Origin: Bradyrhizobium lupini
GTDB lineage: Bacteria; Pseudomonadota; Alphaproteobacteria; Rhizobiales; Xanthobacteraceae
Assembly (NCBI RefSeq): GCF_040939785.1
Contig: NZ_CP162553.1
Coordinates: 5,785,001-5,849,000, forward strand
Direction: 5' to 3'
Length of the DNA stretch: 64,000 bases
The notes beneath the pieces were generated by a model. That model ran no database searches and was not told where the DNA came from. It saw only the letters and a list, made by a program, of their open reading frames with translations. Positions 43,122 through 53,367 of the stretch are shown here, one piece after another (the first letter of the stretch is position 1; each line of letters opens with the position of its first letter). The position numbers and the translations under genes are program-made.

Positions 43122-44246
43122 TCAGATTTGAGCGACCTGCATGGGACGCGAGGCGGGAAGTTGCGGGGCTTTCCGGCGGCGGCGGACCGACGCCTCGGCG
43201 TAGTAGGTCTCGACTTGCCGGGCGCGATGGTCGGAGGTGTGGTCAGCCAGAACGCGGCGCCGTGCGTTTTCCGCGATCGTGCGCCTTTGCTCCTCGGGCA
43301 TGTCGCGCAGGATCTCCACGACGTCGCGGGGGCTCGATGCGAGCAGGATTTCCCGGGAGGGCTCGAAGACGGTCTCGATTCCAGGCCACCGGTCCGAGAT
43401 GAGGGGCGTGCCGCACGCGGCCGCTTCGAACAGCCGAACGCTGGGCGAGAAGCCGAGCGCGCGCATGTCGGCGCGGGTGGCGTTTAGCGTAAAGCGTTGC
43501 TCTGCGTAAAATCCCGGATGATGTTTGGGCGTGAGGTGCTCGATCCGGGCGACATTGGCGGGCCAGACCACCTCATCGGGATATTGCGCGCCGGCGACGA
43601 CGAATTGCTCGCGTGAGAGAGTGCGAGCAGGGGCGAGCAGCAGCTGCTCCAGAACCGGCTGCCGGTCCTCGCTGTAGGTTCCGAGATAGCCAAGTGCCCA
43701 TTTCTTCTCCGCGCGTTGCGGCGCGTAGATGTCGGTGTCGGCACTGCAATACAGCACCCGAGCCAGCGGACTGCCATAGTTCTCCTCGATCATGCCGGGC
43801 ACCGGGCCGCCGGCAAAGGACAGGTAAAGGTCGAAGCGCGGGATCATCGCCGCGGACAGATAGTCCAGGCCCTGCTCGAGCTTCGCAAGCGTGACAGGCG
43901 TGTCGATGTCGTAGAAGGCAGTAATCCCCCGGGCGTGGGTCGTGATCCATTCGGAGATCGCGATGCCGTCGGGCACGTAGGAGCCGATGACCACCAGATC
44001 GGCATCCCGGATCATCTTTCCGAAACGCTGCGGGATGTCCTTCAAGGATTGGTAAAGCTCGACAGTCCAACCGGAAGGCTTGGCAAGATCACGATGCTCG
44101 CGATACCAGGGAACGTCGCGTTCCAGAAACGTGACGTGGTGACCTCGTCGTGCCAGGGCTTCGATCAGGGCGCGATAGGTCGTGGCATGACCGTTGCCCC
44201 AGGACGAAGTAACCGAAAGACCGACGACGACGATGGTGAGGTTCAT
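43122..44246 (-). CDS. CgeB-family glycosyltransferase, copy A
   Basis: A 374-residue GT-B type transferase. It opens [20 protein letters not shown] and shows [18 protein letters not shown] in the middle and the nucleotide-binding segment [21 protein letters not shown] near residues 267-287. CgeB-like enzymes (DUF3880/Glyco_trans_1_2) act in spore or surface glycosylation. The start overlaps copy B by four bases. Best resemblance is to the interrupted copy at 54940-56042 (shared [22 protein letters not shown] and YLGTYS motifs). Confidence 0.87.
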   Translation of the reverse strand: MNLTIVVVGLSVTSSWGNGHATTYRALIEALARRGHHVTFLERDVPWYREHRDLAKPSGWTVELYQSLKDIPQRFGKMIRDADLVVIGSYVPDGIAISEWITTHARGITAFYDIDTPVTLAKLEQGLDYLSAAMIPRFDLYLSFAGGPVPGMIEENYGSPLARVLYCSADTDIYAPQRAEKKWALGYLGTYSEDRQPVLEQLLLAPARTLSREQFVVAGAQYPDEVVWPANVARIEHLTPKHHPGFYAEQRFTLNATRADMRALGFSPSVRLFEAAACGTPLISDRWPGIETVFEPSREILLASSPRDVVEILRDMPEEQRRTIAENARRRVLADHTSDHRARQVETYYAEASVRRRRKAPQLPASRPMQVAQI

Positions 44247-45331
44247 TCTGCTGCCTCGATTCGCGAACTGCTTGCGGCAAAGAGATCGTTGAACTGGCGG
44301 GCGCGCTGCCGGTAGGTGTGATGGCTCAGAATGCGCGCACGAGCGCGCGCTGCGATCGCCTGAGCCCGCTCGGGGCGCAGTGCGGCAAGATGCTCTGCGA
44401 CCTCCGCCCCGCTCGCGGCCACCAGCACCTCGCGATCTGGCTCGAGAAAATGATCAATGCCGTCCCACTGGTCGGTGATCAGGCAGGCTCCGGCACCGAT
44501 GGCCTCGAACACGCGCGTTGGCGGCGAGAAGCCGTAGCGCGCCATGCTGTCGCGATTGACGTTCAGCGTAGCCAGACCGGAGCCGAAGAACGCGTTGTGG
44601 TCGCCGGTCCCGACATGCCCGACCTTATGCAGATTGGATGGCGTGTCTTTGGAGTCCCACCCCGATCCACCGAGCACGAACGTTTTGTCGGGCAATTGGC
44701 GCGCGACGTCGAGAAAGAACCGCTCGACGCGCTGCTCGCGGTCCGGGAGGCGGTTTGCCAGCAAGCTCAGATCGCACGTGAAGTGCGGATTGGGCGGCGC
44801 CGGAAAGTGCGTGGCGGGGTCGAGCGCATTGTAGATCGGCACGCAGTCTCGCGCGCCGATGCCGCGATAAGCGGATACGACAGCATCGCCGCCGCCATAG
44901 GTCAAAACCATGTCGTAGGATCGGATCACATGGCGCAGATGATGGTCTGGATTGTCCGTCACGGACTCCAGCGTCGCGGGGGCATCGACGTCCCAGTAGA
45001 TGCGCATTGCATTCGACGGAATGTCGGCGACCGCGTTCTCCAGCTCCCGATCGAAGACGCCGACGCCGCTGGCTTTGACCAGCATGTCGGTCGAGCGGGC
45101 GGCTTCCTCAAGCGAGCTACGCCAGCCCTCGGGCGTCGCGGCGTAGACCACCACCTTCGCCCAGTCGGGATCGTCGATGTCGCGATGGGCCTGGCGCTCG
45201 AAGGCATCGGGCTCGAAGAATGTGACGTCGTGGCCGAGGGCCGCAATCTCCTTCAGCATGCCGCGGTAATAGGTGGCGGCACCGTTCCAGTAGGATGAGA
45301 CGAGGCTGGATCCGAAGAAGCAGATCTTCAT
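44243..45331 (-). CDS. CgeB-family glycosyltransferase, copy B
   Basis: A 362-residue relative of copy A, starting MKICFFGSSLVSSYWNGAAT. Family segments: IYWDVDAPATLESV, FTCDLSLLANRLPDREQRVE, and TRVFEAIGAGACLITDQWDG. The frame is open upstream but the ATG at 45331 overlaps the preceding stop (ATGA) and gives the native start. Sequence divergence from copy A is large, so the acceptor or sugar probably differs. Confidence 0.86.
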   Translation of the reverse strand: MKICFFGSSLVSSYWNGAATYYRGMLKEIAALGHDVTFFEPDAFERQAHRDIDDPDWAKVVVYAATPEGWRSSLEEAARSTDMLVKASGVGVFDRELENAVADIPSNAMRIYWDVDAPATLESVTDNPDHHLRHVIRSYDMVLTYGGGDAVVSAYRGIGARDCVPIYNALDPATHFPAPPNPHFTCDLSLLANRLPDREQRVERFFLDVARQLPDKTFVLGGSGWDSKDTPSNLHKVGHVGTGDHNAFFGSGLATLNVNRDSMARYGFSPPTRVFEAIGAGACLITDQWDGIDHFLEPDREVLVAASGAEVAEHLAALRPERAQAIAARARARILSHHTYRQRARQFNDLFAASSSRIEAAE

Positions 45332-46456
45332 GCGGAGGCTCCGATGTATCGCAGGGGCTGTGTCGCTTGGCTTGAAGCCCTGAGGTCCTGCACGATGCCG
45401 ACAAGCTGCTCCGCCCGGTGACGGCAGGTGTGACGCTCCTTGATCGCTCGGAGTCCAGTCTCCACCGTGGCTGACCATAATTCCCGGTCATCGAGGAGCG
45501 CACGAAGCGCCCGCTTCATTGCGGTGCCGTCGGAGGCGCTGAGATAGGCACCTTCCGGGAACAGGCCTTCCGCGTCCGACCAGGGGGCCGAGACCAGTGG
45601 AATGCCGCACGCCATCGCCTCGAAGATGCGAATGGTCGGAATGCCCGGTAGCAAGCGGACATAGGGACCGCGGGGGACGTGGACAGTCGCGCGTGCGCCG
45701 GCGAAAGCGATGGGAGCCCAGTGTGCGGGCAGCCAGCCGCCGTACCGAATGCCCCCCGCCTGAATGGTCGCGAGGGCTGCGTCCGAATAGCGGACGCCAT
45801 AGACGCCCGCGCGCAGCTTCAGCTCGGCCACGGGTTCGACCAGAAATTCGTTGAGCTCGGCGCTGCGTTCGCCGTCGCCCCAATTGCCGATCCAGACGAC
45901 ATCGTCGGTGCGCTCGATATGCGGCAGCGGATGATACAGGGCGATGTCGGCCGCCTCGTGCCAGGTGAAGGCTCGGTCCGCCCAGCCGAGCTTCATATAT
46001 TTGGCGAAGGACCTCGCCGAAGGCGAGCACACCGTCGAAGCCGTCGAGGTCGAACTGCGCGAGTTCGTCCGGTGCGCTGACGGCGCGATGATGGGTGTCG
46101 TGGAACAGCAACGTGAAGGGCGCGCCGTGAGCCCGTCTCGATCCGATGTCTGCGATCAGATCAGGCGAATTCCATTCGTGGACGATGACGAGATCGGCGC
46201 CGTGCAATGCCTCATCGAGATCAAGGGAGGCGTCGTAGCGGCGGATGCCGATGCCGGGAAACAGCGTTGGAATATCCTCCATCGTCTGACTGCCACCCTC
46301 GCGGATCGCATTCAATCGGCTCCAGCCGTCGATCGGCTCGAACACGACGACCTCGTGACCGAGCGCGTGAAGTTCGCGGGCATAACCGCGCACGAAATGG
46401 GCATTGCCGTTGTTCCAGCAGGAGGTGAACGCGTGATAGAATAGAACGCATTTCAT
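45328..46456 (-). pseudogene. CgeB-family glycosyltransferase, copy C, single frameshift
   Basis: The N-terminal part (CVLFYHAFTSCWNNGNAHFV, DLVIVHEWNSPDL, LLFHDTHHRAV) and the C-terminal part (LGWADRAFTWHEAADIALYH, IRIFEAMACGIPLVSAPWSD) belong to one protein but lie in different frames. The break is near 45991-45996, between GEVLRQIYE and LGWADRAF, and needs a two-base gain or one-base loss to join. The ends overlap both neighbours by four bases, as in an intact operon. Either a recent mutation or an assembly error. Confidence 0.85.
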
Positions 46457-47556
46457 GCGCGTACCTCCATGGGGGCAGGCGCGTGATGGACGGCAAGCAG
46501 CTCCTCGTAGAGGCTGAGATAGGCGCTCGTGGTTCGGGTCAGCGAGTAGGTCAGGGAATGCTCAAAGGCGGCACGTTGCAGCCTCACCCGCTCGCGATCG
46601 TCGGTGCACAGACCTGCGAGCGCTCGACGCAGCGCCTTGCTGTCGGTGGGATCGACGAAGAGCGCGGCCCCGCTCCACAATTCCCTGAAAGTCGGAATGT
46701 TGGACAGGACGAGAGCGCATCCCGCCGCCGCGGCTTCCAGAACGGAGAGGCCGAACGGCTCATAGAGCGCGGGGCTGGCGAAGATGGCGGCCTGCCGCAA
46801 ATGCGCGCGCATGACTTCGTGAGGCAAATGCCCGAGCCAGGTGACGGAAGCCGAAGGGCACTCATCCGCCGGGCCCGCGACCTGAACGGGCCAGTCCAGC
46901 CCAGGCGCTGCAGCCGCCAGGACCTCGATGTTCTTGGCGCGGTCCCAGATCCGGCCCGCCGCAAAGATCACGTCTTGCTTCCGTCCCGCAAAGCCCTGAG
47001 GGCCAATTCCATTCCAGATCACGATGCCGCGCGAGCGAGGCCGATAAATTTCCGCAATGTCATCGTGGAAGGACTGGCTGGGACAAACCCAGGCCTGTGC
47101 CGTGTCGAGTGCGGCCGTCACCCGTTCGGTGTAGCGGCGCCATTTCGGTTCGCCGAGCCAGCTCGTATCGCGGCAGGCGAGCCCCCAGGAGTTGACGCAG
47201 GAATGCGCGACGACCACCACCGGAGCGCGCCAGGCGAAGGCCGCCTCGCGAAAACTGTTGAGGTGAATGACGTCAGGCCGGATTCCGGCTTCGAGCTTCG
47301 CAAGGACGCGCCTGGCCTGGGCCAGATCTTGTCCTTCCGGGTCCTGCCATTCGAGCGCAAGGTCCGTTTCGATCAGGCGGACCCGCGAGCCACGCAGCAT
47401 CTCAAGCTGGCCGGCCCGCGCGCGCGGACCCATCATCACCAGGGTGACGTCGGCGCCCTTCGCAGCAAGGGACGAAGCAAGTGAGGACGAGTAGGTCCAG
47501 ACGCCTCCGACAGTATCGGTCGTCATCAGGATTCTGAGCTGCGAGCTGCGGCTCAT
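46453..47556 (-). CDS. Family 4 glycosyltransferase
   Basis: A 367-residue retaining glycosyltransferase of the GT-B fold. N-terminal ILMTTDTVGGVWTYSSSLAS, a linker with VWNGI-like IVIWNGIGPQGF, and the GT4 E-x7-E type motif in LYEPFGLSVLEAAAAGCALV near residue 270. It starts within the rSAM gene's end (ATGA) and overlaps copy C. It probably adds a sugar from a nucleotide donor in the glycan assembled by this cluster. Confidence 0.88.
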   Translation of the reverse strand: MSRSSQLRILMTTDTVGGVWTYSSSLASSLAAKGADVTLVMMGPRARAGQLEMLRGSRVRLIETDLALEWQDPEGQDLAQARRVLAKLEAGIRPDVIHLNSFREAAFAWRAPVVVVAHSCVNSWGLACRDTSWLGEPKWRRYTERVTAALDTAQAWVCPSQSFHDDIAEIYRPRSRGIVIWNGIGPQGFAGRKQDVIFAAGRIWDRAKNIEVLAAAAPGLDWPVQVAGPADECPSASVTWLGHLPHEVMRAHLRQAAIFASPALYEPFGLSVLEAAAAGCALVLSNIPTFRELWSGAALFVDPTDSKALRRALAGLCTDDRERVRLQRAAFEHSLTYSLTRTTSAYLSLYEELLAVHHAPAPMEVRA

Positions 47557-48839
47557 GATGCCACCTGCAGTTCGAGAGCCTCGAGCGGGACCGGGCGATC
47601 GTTCTGCACGTCGCTGAACTGGTCGAACATCGCGAGATAGTGCCGGTGTGCGCGCTCCCAGGCGAAATCGTCAGGCTCGCCCCACAGCTTTCGATAATCC
47701 GGCGACCCGGGATAGGGATACAGCGGGACCGGATCGTTGGCCCAGATGCCGGCATCCTGCATGGTGCGGCGCCAGCGCTGCACGATGGGGTCATCGTCCT
47801 CGGGGACTTCGATCAAATTGGCCTGGACGAAAGGAACGTGACGGCGCGCTTCGACCAGCCGTTCGGCAAGCTGGTCGGTCGTCATCTTGCAGTTCTTGGC
47901 GAGCGCGGCGCGACCCTCGACGGTGAGGCTTTCGATGCCGGCTTCAATCGAGACGCAGCCGGCGCGGCCGAGCAGAGCCAGCATGTCCGGCTTCCAAAGG
48001 TCGATGCGGGTCTGCACCCCGAACTTCAGTCCGCGTGTGGTCAGCCCTTCCAGCAGCTCCGCGTTCGGAAGGAAAATCTCGTCGATGAAATAGACATATT
48101 CGATGCCTTGACGGCGCAGACCGTCGATCTCTTCGAGAACGATAAGGGGGGGCCGCTTGCGGTAGGCGTTGCGAAAGTTCTCCTTGGCGCAGAACGTGCA
48201 GCTGTACGGACATCCCCTGGATGATTCGACCTCGGCGCCTGGCGCCTGCGGCTCGGCTTCGAAGCGGTGATGGTGATGGTGGTGTCGCCGGATCATCTCC
48301 TCCGGCCAGTCGAGCGGCGGCTGATCCATGAACGCGACGGCCTGCGGGCCGCCATTGACGCGGAGCGATGCGCCATCGGCAAAGCACAAGCCCGGAAAGT
48401 CCCGTTCGCCATTGGCTAGACGCAGCAAGGACGCCTCGCACTCGCCCATCACGACGATGTCGGTGCCGAGCTTTCGAAGCGCCGCCCTTGGCACGGTCGA
48501 GCCATGGGGGCCCACCGCGATGAGGATCGGAGCCAAGTCGCGCACCGCCATCGCAAGCTCCTGCGGAACGCGGAGCTCGGGAGGGGCGCAGCGCCAGAAC
48601 AGATAGGTCGGCGCTGTCGTGATGACGATCTGGTCGGGGCCGAACGCGCGCAGCTCGGCTTCGATCTCGGTGAGAGAAAGGTCAAACATGTGGGCGTCGA
48701 GCAGCAGCGTCTTGTGCCCGGCCGCCTTCAGGTAGTGCTCGGAGATCCCCAGTTCGAGCGGAAGGTGAGGCGATCGGCAGCCAAAATAGATGCTGCCGCC
48801 AAAGTCCCAGTTTGGGTTGATGAGGGCAACACGCGTCAT
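47553..48839 (-). CDS. B12-binding radical SAM protein
   Basis: A 428-residue enzyme. Residues 1 to about 140 form a cobalamin-binding-like Rossmann domain (TRVALINPNWDFGG, VAVGPHGSTVP, VVMGECEASLLRL). The radical SAM cluster ligands are Cys210, Cys214 and Cys217 in CPYSCTFC, followed by EYVYFIDEIFLPNAELLEGL and VSIEAGIESLT. A run of six His at residues 186-191 just before the cluster is unusual. Enzymes of this class methylate or rearrange unactivated carbons. I recall a TIGRFAM class called rhizo-twelve for such a gene in rhizobial cassettes, unverified here. Confidence 0.88.
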   Translation of the reverse strand: MTRVALINPNWDFGGSIYFGCRSPHLPLELGISEHYLKAAGHKTLLLDAHMFDLSLTEIEAELRAFGPDQIVITTAPTYLFWRCAPPELRVPQELAMAVRDLAPILIAVGPHGSTVPRAALRKLGTDIVVMGECEASLLRLANGERDFPGLCFADGASLRVNGGPQAVAFMDQPPLDWPEEMIRRHHHHHHRFEAEPQAPGAEVESSRGCPYSCTFCAKENFRNAYRKRPPLIVLEEIDGLRRQGIEYVYFIDEIFLPNAELLEGLTTRGLKFGVQTRIDLWKPDMLALLGRAGCVSIEAGIESLTVEGRAALAKNCKMTTDQLAERLVEARRHVPFVQANLIEVPEDDDPIVQRWRRTMQDAGIWANDPVPLYPYPGSPDYRKLWGEPDDFAWERAHRHYLAMFDQFSDVQNDRPVPLEALELQVAS

Positions 48840-49900
48840 GCGAGCGCCTCGCGGTTGTCTTGTGACGATCCGAACCGGCCGTCCAGCCAGGTGTGAAGGG
48901 ATCGGAGTCCATCTGCGAATGAAATCTGAGGTGCCCAGCCGAGCGCGCTGGAGAGCGCGCGCGTGTCGGTCACGTACCAGGGCTGATCGCCGGGCCTCCA
49001 ATCGGCAAAGCGATAGGCCACCTTGCGGCCGGTCAGATCGGTGATGCGGTCGATCAATTCCAGCAGACTGATCGCGTTGGCCGGACCACCGCCGAGATTG
49101 AATACGCGCCCACGGGCGAGCGCGATGCCATCGAGCACGGCGAGCCAGGCCGCGGCCGCGTCGGAGACGTGAAGCGCATCGCGGACCTGATGGCCGTCGC
49201 CATAGATCGTCAGCTCTTTGCTGCGGATAGCGCTGAGCAGGAAATGCGCGATCCAACCCTGATCCTCGGTGCCGAATTGACGGGGCCCGTAGATGCAGCT
49301 CATGCGCATTACCACGGTCTGGAGGCCGTAGACCCGCGCATAGTCGTGGACGTATTGATCCGCCGTTCCCTTGGAGCATCCATAGGGGCTGTAAAAGTCG
49401 AGCGGCGCATTTTCCGAGATGCCGGCCGCCAGCAGGCCGCTTGTCGGCGTGTAGCGGCGGCCGGTGAGCGCGATGTCGCCATCATCGATCAGGCGTCCGT
49501 AGACCTTGTTGGTCGAGGCGAACACGATCGGTGCGGCGTTGTTGTGGAGGCGCACGGCTTCGAGCACGTTCAATGTGCCACGCGCATTGATCTCGAAATC
49601 GGCGGCCGGATCGCTCACGCTGTCGGTGACGGCGACCTGGGCGGCCAAGTGCAGCACGGCGCGGGCTTCGCGTACGGCGTCGATCACCGGGATCGGCTCG
49701 CGAATGTCGGCCACGGTGATTGTGACCCGGTCGCCATGCCGGGACTTCAGCCACTGCGCATTCTCCCGCACGCCGGCGCGGGCGAGGTTATCCAGGATCA
49801 GCACCGGCTCGCCGCGCTCCGCGAGGCGGTCGGCGAGGTTGCAGCCGATAAACCCGCAGCCGCCGGTGATCAGGACGGGTCTGTTGTCTCGTTCACTCAT
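48836..49900 (-). CDS. NAD-dependent nucleotide-sugar epimerase/dehydratase (extended SDR), copy 1
   Basis: A 354-residue extended SDR. VLITGGCGFIGCNLADRL binds NAD, FASTNKVYG carries the Thr/Ser site, and the catalytic pair lies in FYSPYGCSKGTADQYV. RMSCIYGPRQFGTEDQGW is the usual following motif. CDP-paratose-2-epimerase-like proteins look similar. The start and end overlap both neighbours. Confidence 0.88.
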   Translation of the reverse strand: MSERDNRPVLITGGCGFIGCNLADRLAERGEPVLILDNLARAGVRENAQWLKSRHGDRVTITVADIREPIPVIDAVREARAVLHLAAQVAVTDSVSDPAADFEINARGTLNVLEAVRLHNNAAPIVFASTNKVYGRLIDDGDIALTGRRYTPTSGLLAAGISENAPLDFYSPYGCSKGTADQYVHDYARVYGLQTVVMRMSCIYGPRQFGTEDQGWIAHFLLSAIRSKELTIYGDGHQVRDALHVSDAAAAWLAVLDGIALARGRVFNLGGGPANAISLLELIDRITDLTGRKVAYRFADWRPGDQPWYVTDTRALSSALGWAPQISFADGLRSLHTWLDGRFGSSQDNREALA

Positions 49901-51012
49901 CACGCGACCAATCCTCGTTGCTGCAGCTCCTTGGTGGCTCGCTCCGCCTGATCGTCGGCGATCTGGTCGGCGAGATATTCCGCCAGCTCTTCGAGCCCGT
50001 CCCTGAATGCGACGCGAGGCTCGAAGCCGAGCACGTCGCGGGATTTTCCCATGTCGGCGAAGCAGTGCCGGATGTCCCCGGCGCGATATTTCCGCGTCAG
50101 CTCGGGCGCAATGTCGCGGCGCCCCATGACTTCGGCCAGATCCTCCGCGACCGACAAGATGGTGCGACTCTGACCAGAGCCGACGTTGAAGACGTCCTGC
50201 GCATGCTCCGCCTCCAGCGCCATCCGGCAGGCGCGGGCGACGTCGTGGACATGGACGAAGTCGCGGCGCTGCCGGCCATCCTCGAACACGAGGGGAGGAC
50301 GGCCGTTGAGCAGCCGGGCGGCGAAGATGGCCAGTACGCCGGTATACGGATTGGACAGGGCCTGACGTGGCCCGAACGCATTGAAGAAGCGTAGCGCCAC
50401 CGTCGGAATGCCATACGCCTTGCCTGTGATCAGGCACATGCGCTCCTGCGCATATTTGTTGAGCGCATAGATCGAGCTCAGCGAAGGCTGCTTTGTCTCC
50501 GGCGTAGGGACGGGATCGAGCGGGTTGCCAGCGGCATCGCGCAGCTCCCAATCGCCGCGGCGAAGCTGCTCGACAGCCCGCTCCTCGCAGGCGACCACGC
50601 TCTGATCGGCGCTCCGGTAAAGGCCCTCGCCGTAAATACTCATGGACGAGGCCACCACGAGCCGCGCGACCGGGCGCTTGGATAGTGCCTGCAACAGCAC
50701 GGCGGTACCGAGCTCGTTGGTTCTGACGTAGGGTTCGATGTCATACATGCTCTGGCCGACGCCGACCGCTGATGCGAGATGCAGGACCATGTCGGTGCCG
50801 CGCAACGCATGATCGACCGCGAGAGCGTCGGTGACGTCACCGACGACGAGCTCCGCGTCTTTGGCAAGATAGGCGGGACGCTGGCGGTTGCCTCCGTGGA
50901 CCTGCGGCGAGAGATTGTCGAGCAGGCGGACTTCGTAGCCGGCCGCGAGCAGCTCGTCCGCTGCATGCGATCCGATGAATCCCGCACCTCCAGTGATCAA
51001 TACTCGCGTCAT
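49900..51012 (-). CDS. NAD-dependent nucleotide-sugar epimerase (extended SDR), copy 2
   Basis: A 370-residue extended SDR opening [20 protein letters not shown]. Active-site motifs: VASSMSIYGEG, SIYALNKYAQERM (Tyr and Lys) and LRFFNAFGPRQALSNPYTG. It resembles dTDP-L-rhamnose 4-epimerases. It is the first gene of the downstream glycan operon; 210 bases separate it from the deoB-like gene and hold a promoter candidate. Confidence 0.88.
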   Translation of the reverse strand: MTRVLITGGAGFIGSHAADELLAAGYEVRLLDNLSPQVHGGNRQRPAYLAKDAELVVGDVTDALAVDHALRGTDMVLHLASAVGVGQSMYDIEPYVRTNELGTAVLLQALSKRPVARLVVASSMSIYGEGLYRSADQSVVACEERAVEQLRRGDWELRDAAGNPLDPVPTPETKQPSLSSIYALNKYAQERMCLITGKAYGIPTVALRFFNAFGPRQALSNPYTGVLAIFAARLLNGRPPLVFEDGRQRRDFVHVHDVARACRMALEAEHAQDVFNVGSGQSRTILSVAEDLAEVMGRRDIAPELTRKYRAGDIRHCFADMGKSRDVLGFEPRVAFRDGLEELAEYLADQIADDQAERATKELQQRGLVA

Positions 51013-51125
51013 TCACCGCTCCGTGCCGCCGTAAGATCGATCCTGCGGGATCAATCCGTGATGAGAATGAAAGCGCGCTGCTGTTCTGGTCGAGCGACCG
51101 GCGCGCCAGTCACATTTGGAAGTAG

Positions 51126-51150
51126 AAGCGGTGCAAGGAATGTTCGTTCC
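51126..51150 (-). promoter_or_regulatory. Candidate EcfG-type promoter of downstream glycan operon (GGAAC-N16-GCTT)
   Basis: GGAAC (51150-51146) and GCTT (51129-51126) on the minus strand, spacing 16, about 114 bases before the ATG at 51012. The first eleven bases, GGAACGAACAT, are identical to those of the candidate before the upstream operon at 57844. Confidence 0.45.
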
Positions 51151-51221
51151 TGCGAAACCTACAAACGAAAATTTCTCTAACCTGGATCAATAACCCAGGT
51201 GAATCTGCGCGGTGCAGCAGG

Positions 51222-52426
51222 CTAAAAATACACGCCGTGACCCGGTGCCTGCAGCTCGAGATGGCTCGCGACCGTCGCGCCGATGTCCGCAAATCCGGCG
51301 CGCTTGCCGATCGGAGAAGTTAACCGCGCGCTCCACGCCAAAACCGGCACTTGTTCCCGCGTGTGATCGGTACCGCTCCAGGTCGGATCGCAACCATGAT
51401 CAGCCGTGATGATCAGGAGATCATCCTCGCGCAGGCGGTTCAAAAGATCCGGAACTCGCGCATCGAAGGCTTCGAGCGCCGCTGCATAGCCTGCCACATC
51501 TCGGCGATGGCCGTACAGCGTGTCGAAATCGATGAAATTGGCGAACAACATCCCGCCCTCCGCGAGAGAGGCCAGCCCATCATACGTGGCATCGAACAGC
51601 GCTTGGTTGCCATCGCCGCGCAGGTTCCTCCCGGTGCCGCGATGGGCGAAGATGTCGTCGATCTTGCCGATCGTTACGATGTCACGGCCTGCGCTCTCGG
51701 CAAGATCGAGGATCGTTCGCTCCGGCGGGGGACGGAGAAGTCCTTCCTGTGCGCTGTTCGCTTGAAGTCACCTGCCGACGTGCCGATGAAGGGGCGTGCG
51801 ATGACGCGCCCGATGTTGAGGGGGTCGACCAGTCGGCGTGCAACACGGCAGACCTCATAGAGGCGTTCGAGACCGAACGTCTCCTCGTGCGCTGCGATCT
51901 GAAACACGCTGTCGGCCGACGTATAGCAGATCGGTTCGCCCGTTCTGATGTGACGCTCGCCGAATTCGGCGATGATCTCCGTGCCGGAGGCGTGACAGTT
52001 CCCGAGGATGCCGGGCACTCGAGCCTGTTCGCACAGGCTCTCCGTCAGGTCGCGCGCGAAGCATGGCTTGGTTCTTGGAAAATAGCCCCAGTCGAATGGC
52101 ACCGGCACGCCGGCGATCTCCCAATGGCCCGAGGGCGTGTCCTTGCCTTTGGAGATCTCGCTCGCGCAGCCAAATCGCGCATGCTCAGTTGGGCCATCGA
52201 GCCCCGGCGGCACGCGCCCGGTGGCGAGACGGCAAGCCTGGCCAAGGCCGAGCGCAACCAGATTGGGAAGCTGAAGCGGCCCCTCCCGGTGCGGTCCGTC
52301 GGCATTGCCGGCCATGCACATCTCGGCAATGTGGCCGACGGTATCGGCACCCTCGTCGCCGTAATTGATGGCATCGGGCGCGGCGCCGATCCCGACGGAG
52401 TCCATCACCAGGATCACGGCGCGCAT
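51222..52426 (-). pseudogene. deoB: Phosphopentomutase-like gene, single frameshift
   Basis: The first part matches Deo[17 protein letters not shown] with a metal Asp, [14 protein letters not shown] with the phosphorylated Thr, and [20 protein letters not shown]. At the G5 run 51727-51731 one base appears missing; restoring it gives the [14 protein letters not shown] continuation and then [20 protein letters not shown] and [11 protein letters not shown], the C-terminal metal motifs. Corrected length is about 401 residues, normal for the family. The enzyme interconverts ribose-1- and ribose-5-phosphate and is normally in nucleoside catabolism, so its place in a glycan operon is notable. Assembly error is possible. 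Confidence 0.87.
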
Positions 52427-53367
52427 GTCGGCTCCGAGATGGCCGGGCGCGAAGACGCTGCGGACGGCGCGAGCCCGGTTTTCGCGCAATAGCGTTCGAC
52501 CATCTGCGCGCAGAACTCGGCGAACTCGTTCACGTCGAGCGGCGGGCTGGTGTGATGAGGCTCGATACCCCGATGTTCCGGGGTGAAGCAGAAGGTCACC
52601 GTGACCTGAAACTCGGCCAGCGCGTCCATCTGCCGATCGAACCAGTCGAGCGCATTGGGACGGAAGCTGTCGGCCCAGGACAGGCCAGTCCTGAGATGCT
52701 GCACGCCCAGCCGGCGCATCCAGCGCACGGCGTCGTCGAGGCGGTGGTCCTCGAAGTGAAACCACTGGCACAGGCCCATCGCAGGTGCATATTGGGCGAA
52801 CAGGTCCGCCGAGGCTTTCGGCGTTCCGTCCTCGCGTAGCAGGCCCATGTGAAAATGCCTGTAGTAGGATGAACCTTCAGCCTCCTTGTGCCGGGTCGTG
52901 GCCTCCCAACTCGAAGGCAGATCGTAGAGGCTGTACCAGTGAATGCGCGGAGCGCGGCCGATCAACAACTCCGCCGTTCGGGTCAGGCCCCAAGCCTGCA
53001 CCTCCTCGGCGCCGAAAGACGAGACTCCCACCTCCGTGACCCAAACAGGCAGCGGGGTGACGGCCTTGATCTCGTCGATCTTGGCCGGCCATTCCGCGAT
53101 CTGCCACAGGTTCCAGTCCAGCGGAAAGCCGTGCACGGCCACGGCATCGACATGATCGAGTACGCCGCGCGCCTGCATGTTGCGCAGGAAGGACGGATCG
53201 ATCGGCGATATGCCGCCAAGCACACGTGGGAGTGTGGGATGCGCGCTGCGGATCGCCTTTCCGGCAGCGAGCGACAGGCTCGCGAACATGGTCCAATCCG
53301 GATCGATCAGGATGTCCCAGTGCGACTTGTTGTTGGGCTCGTTCCAGATCTTGGCGGCTTCGATCAT
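52414..53367 (-). CDS. Clan-A glycoside hydrolase-like protein (GH39-like)
   Basis: A 317-residue TIM-barrel-like protein. [15 protein letters not shown] near residues 6-20 contains the NEP motif of clan-A hydrolases with the acid/base Glu, and [13 protein letters not shown] near residue 100 has the expected nucleophile Glu. The start overlaps the methyltransferase gene by four bases and the end overlaps deoB by 13. There is no signal peptide, so a cytosolic or glycan-trimming role is suggested. It begins close to the first catalytic motif, so part of the usual N-terminal barrel is absent. Confidence 0.75.
   Translation of the reverse strand: MIEAAKIWNEPNNKSHWDILIDPDWTMFASLSLAAGKAIRSAHPTLPRVLGGISPIDPSFLRNMQARGVLDHVDAVAVHGFPLDWNLWQIAEWPAKIDEIKAVTPLPVWVTEVGVSSFGAEEVQAWGLTRTAELLIGRAPRIHWYSLYDLPSSWEATTRHKEAEGSSYYRHFHMGLLREDGTPKASADLFAQYAPAMGLCQWFHFEDHRLDDAVRWMRRLGVQHLRTGLSWADSFRPNALDWFDRQMDALAEFQVTVTFCFTPEHRGIEPHHTSPPLDVNEFAEFCAQMVERYCAKTGLAPSAASSRPAISEPTCAP

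Noticed and set aside
48267..48284. His6 run as a vector tag
   Set aside because: It is internal to a conserved natural gene with mixed codons and normal flanks, not at a terminus.
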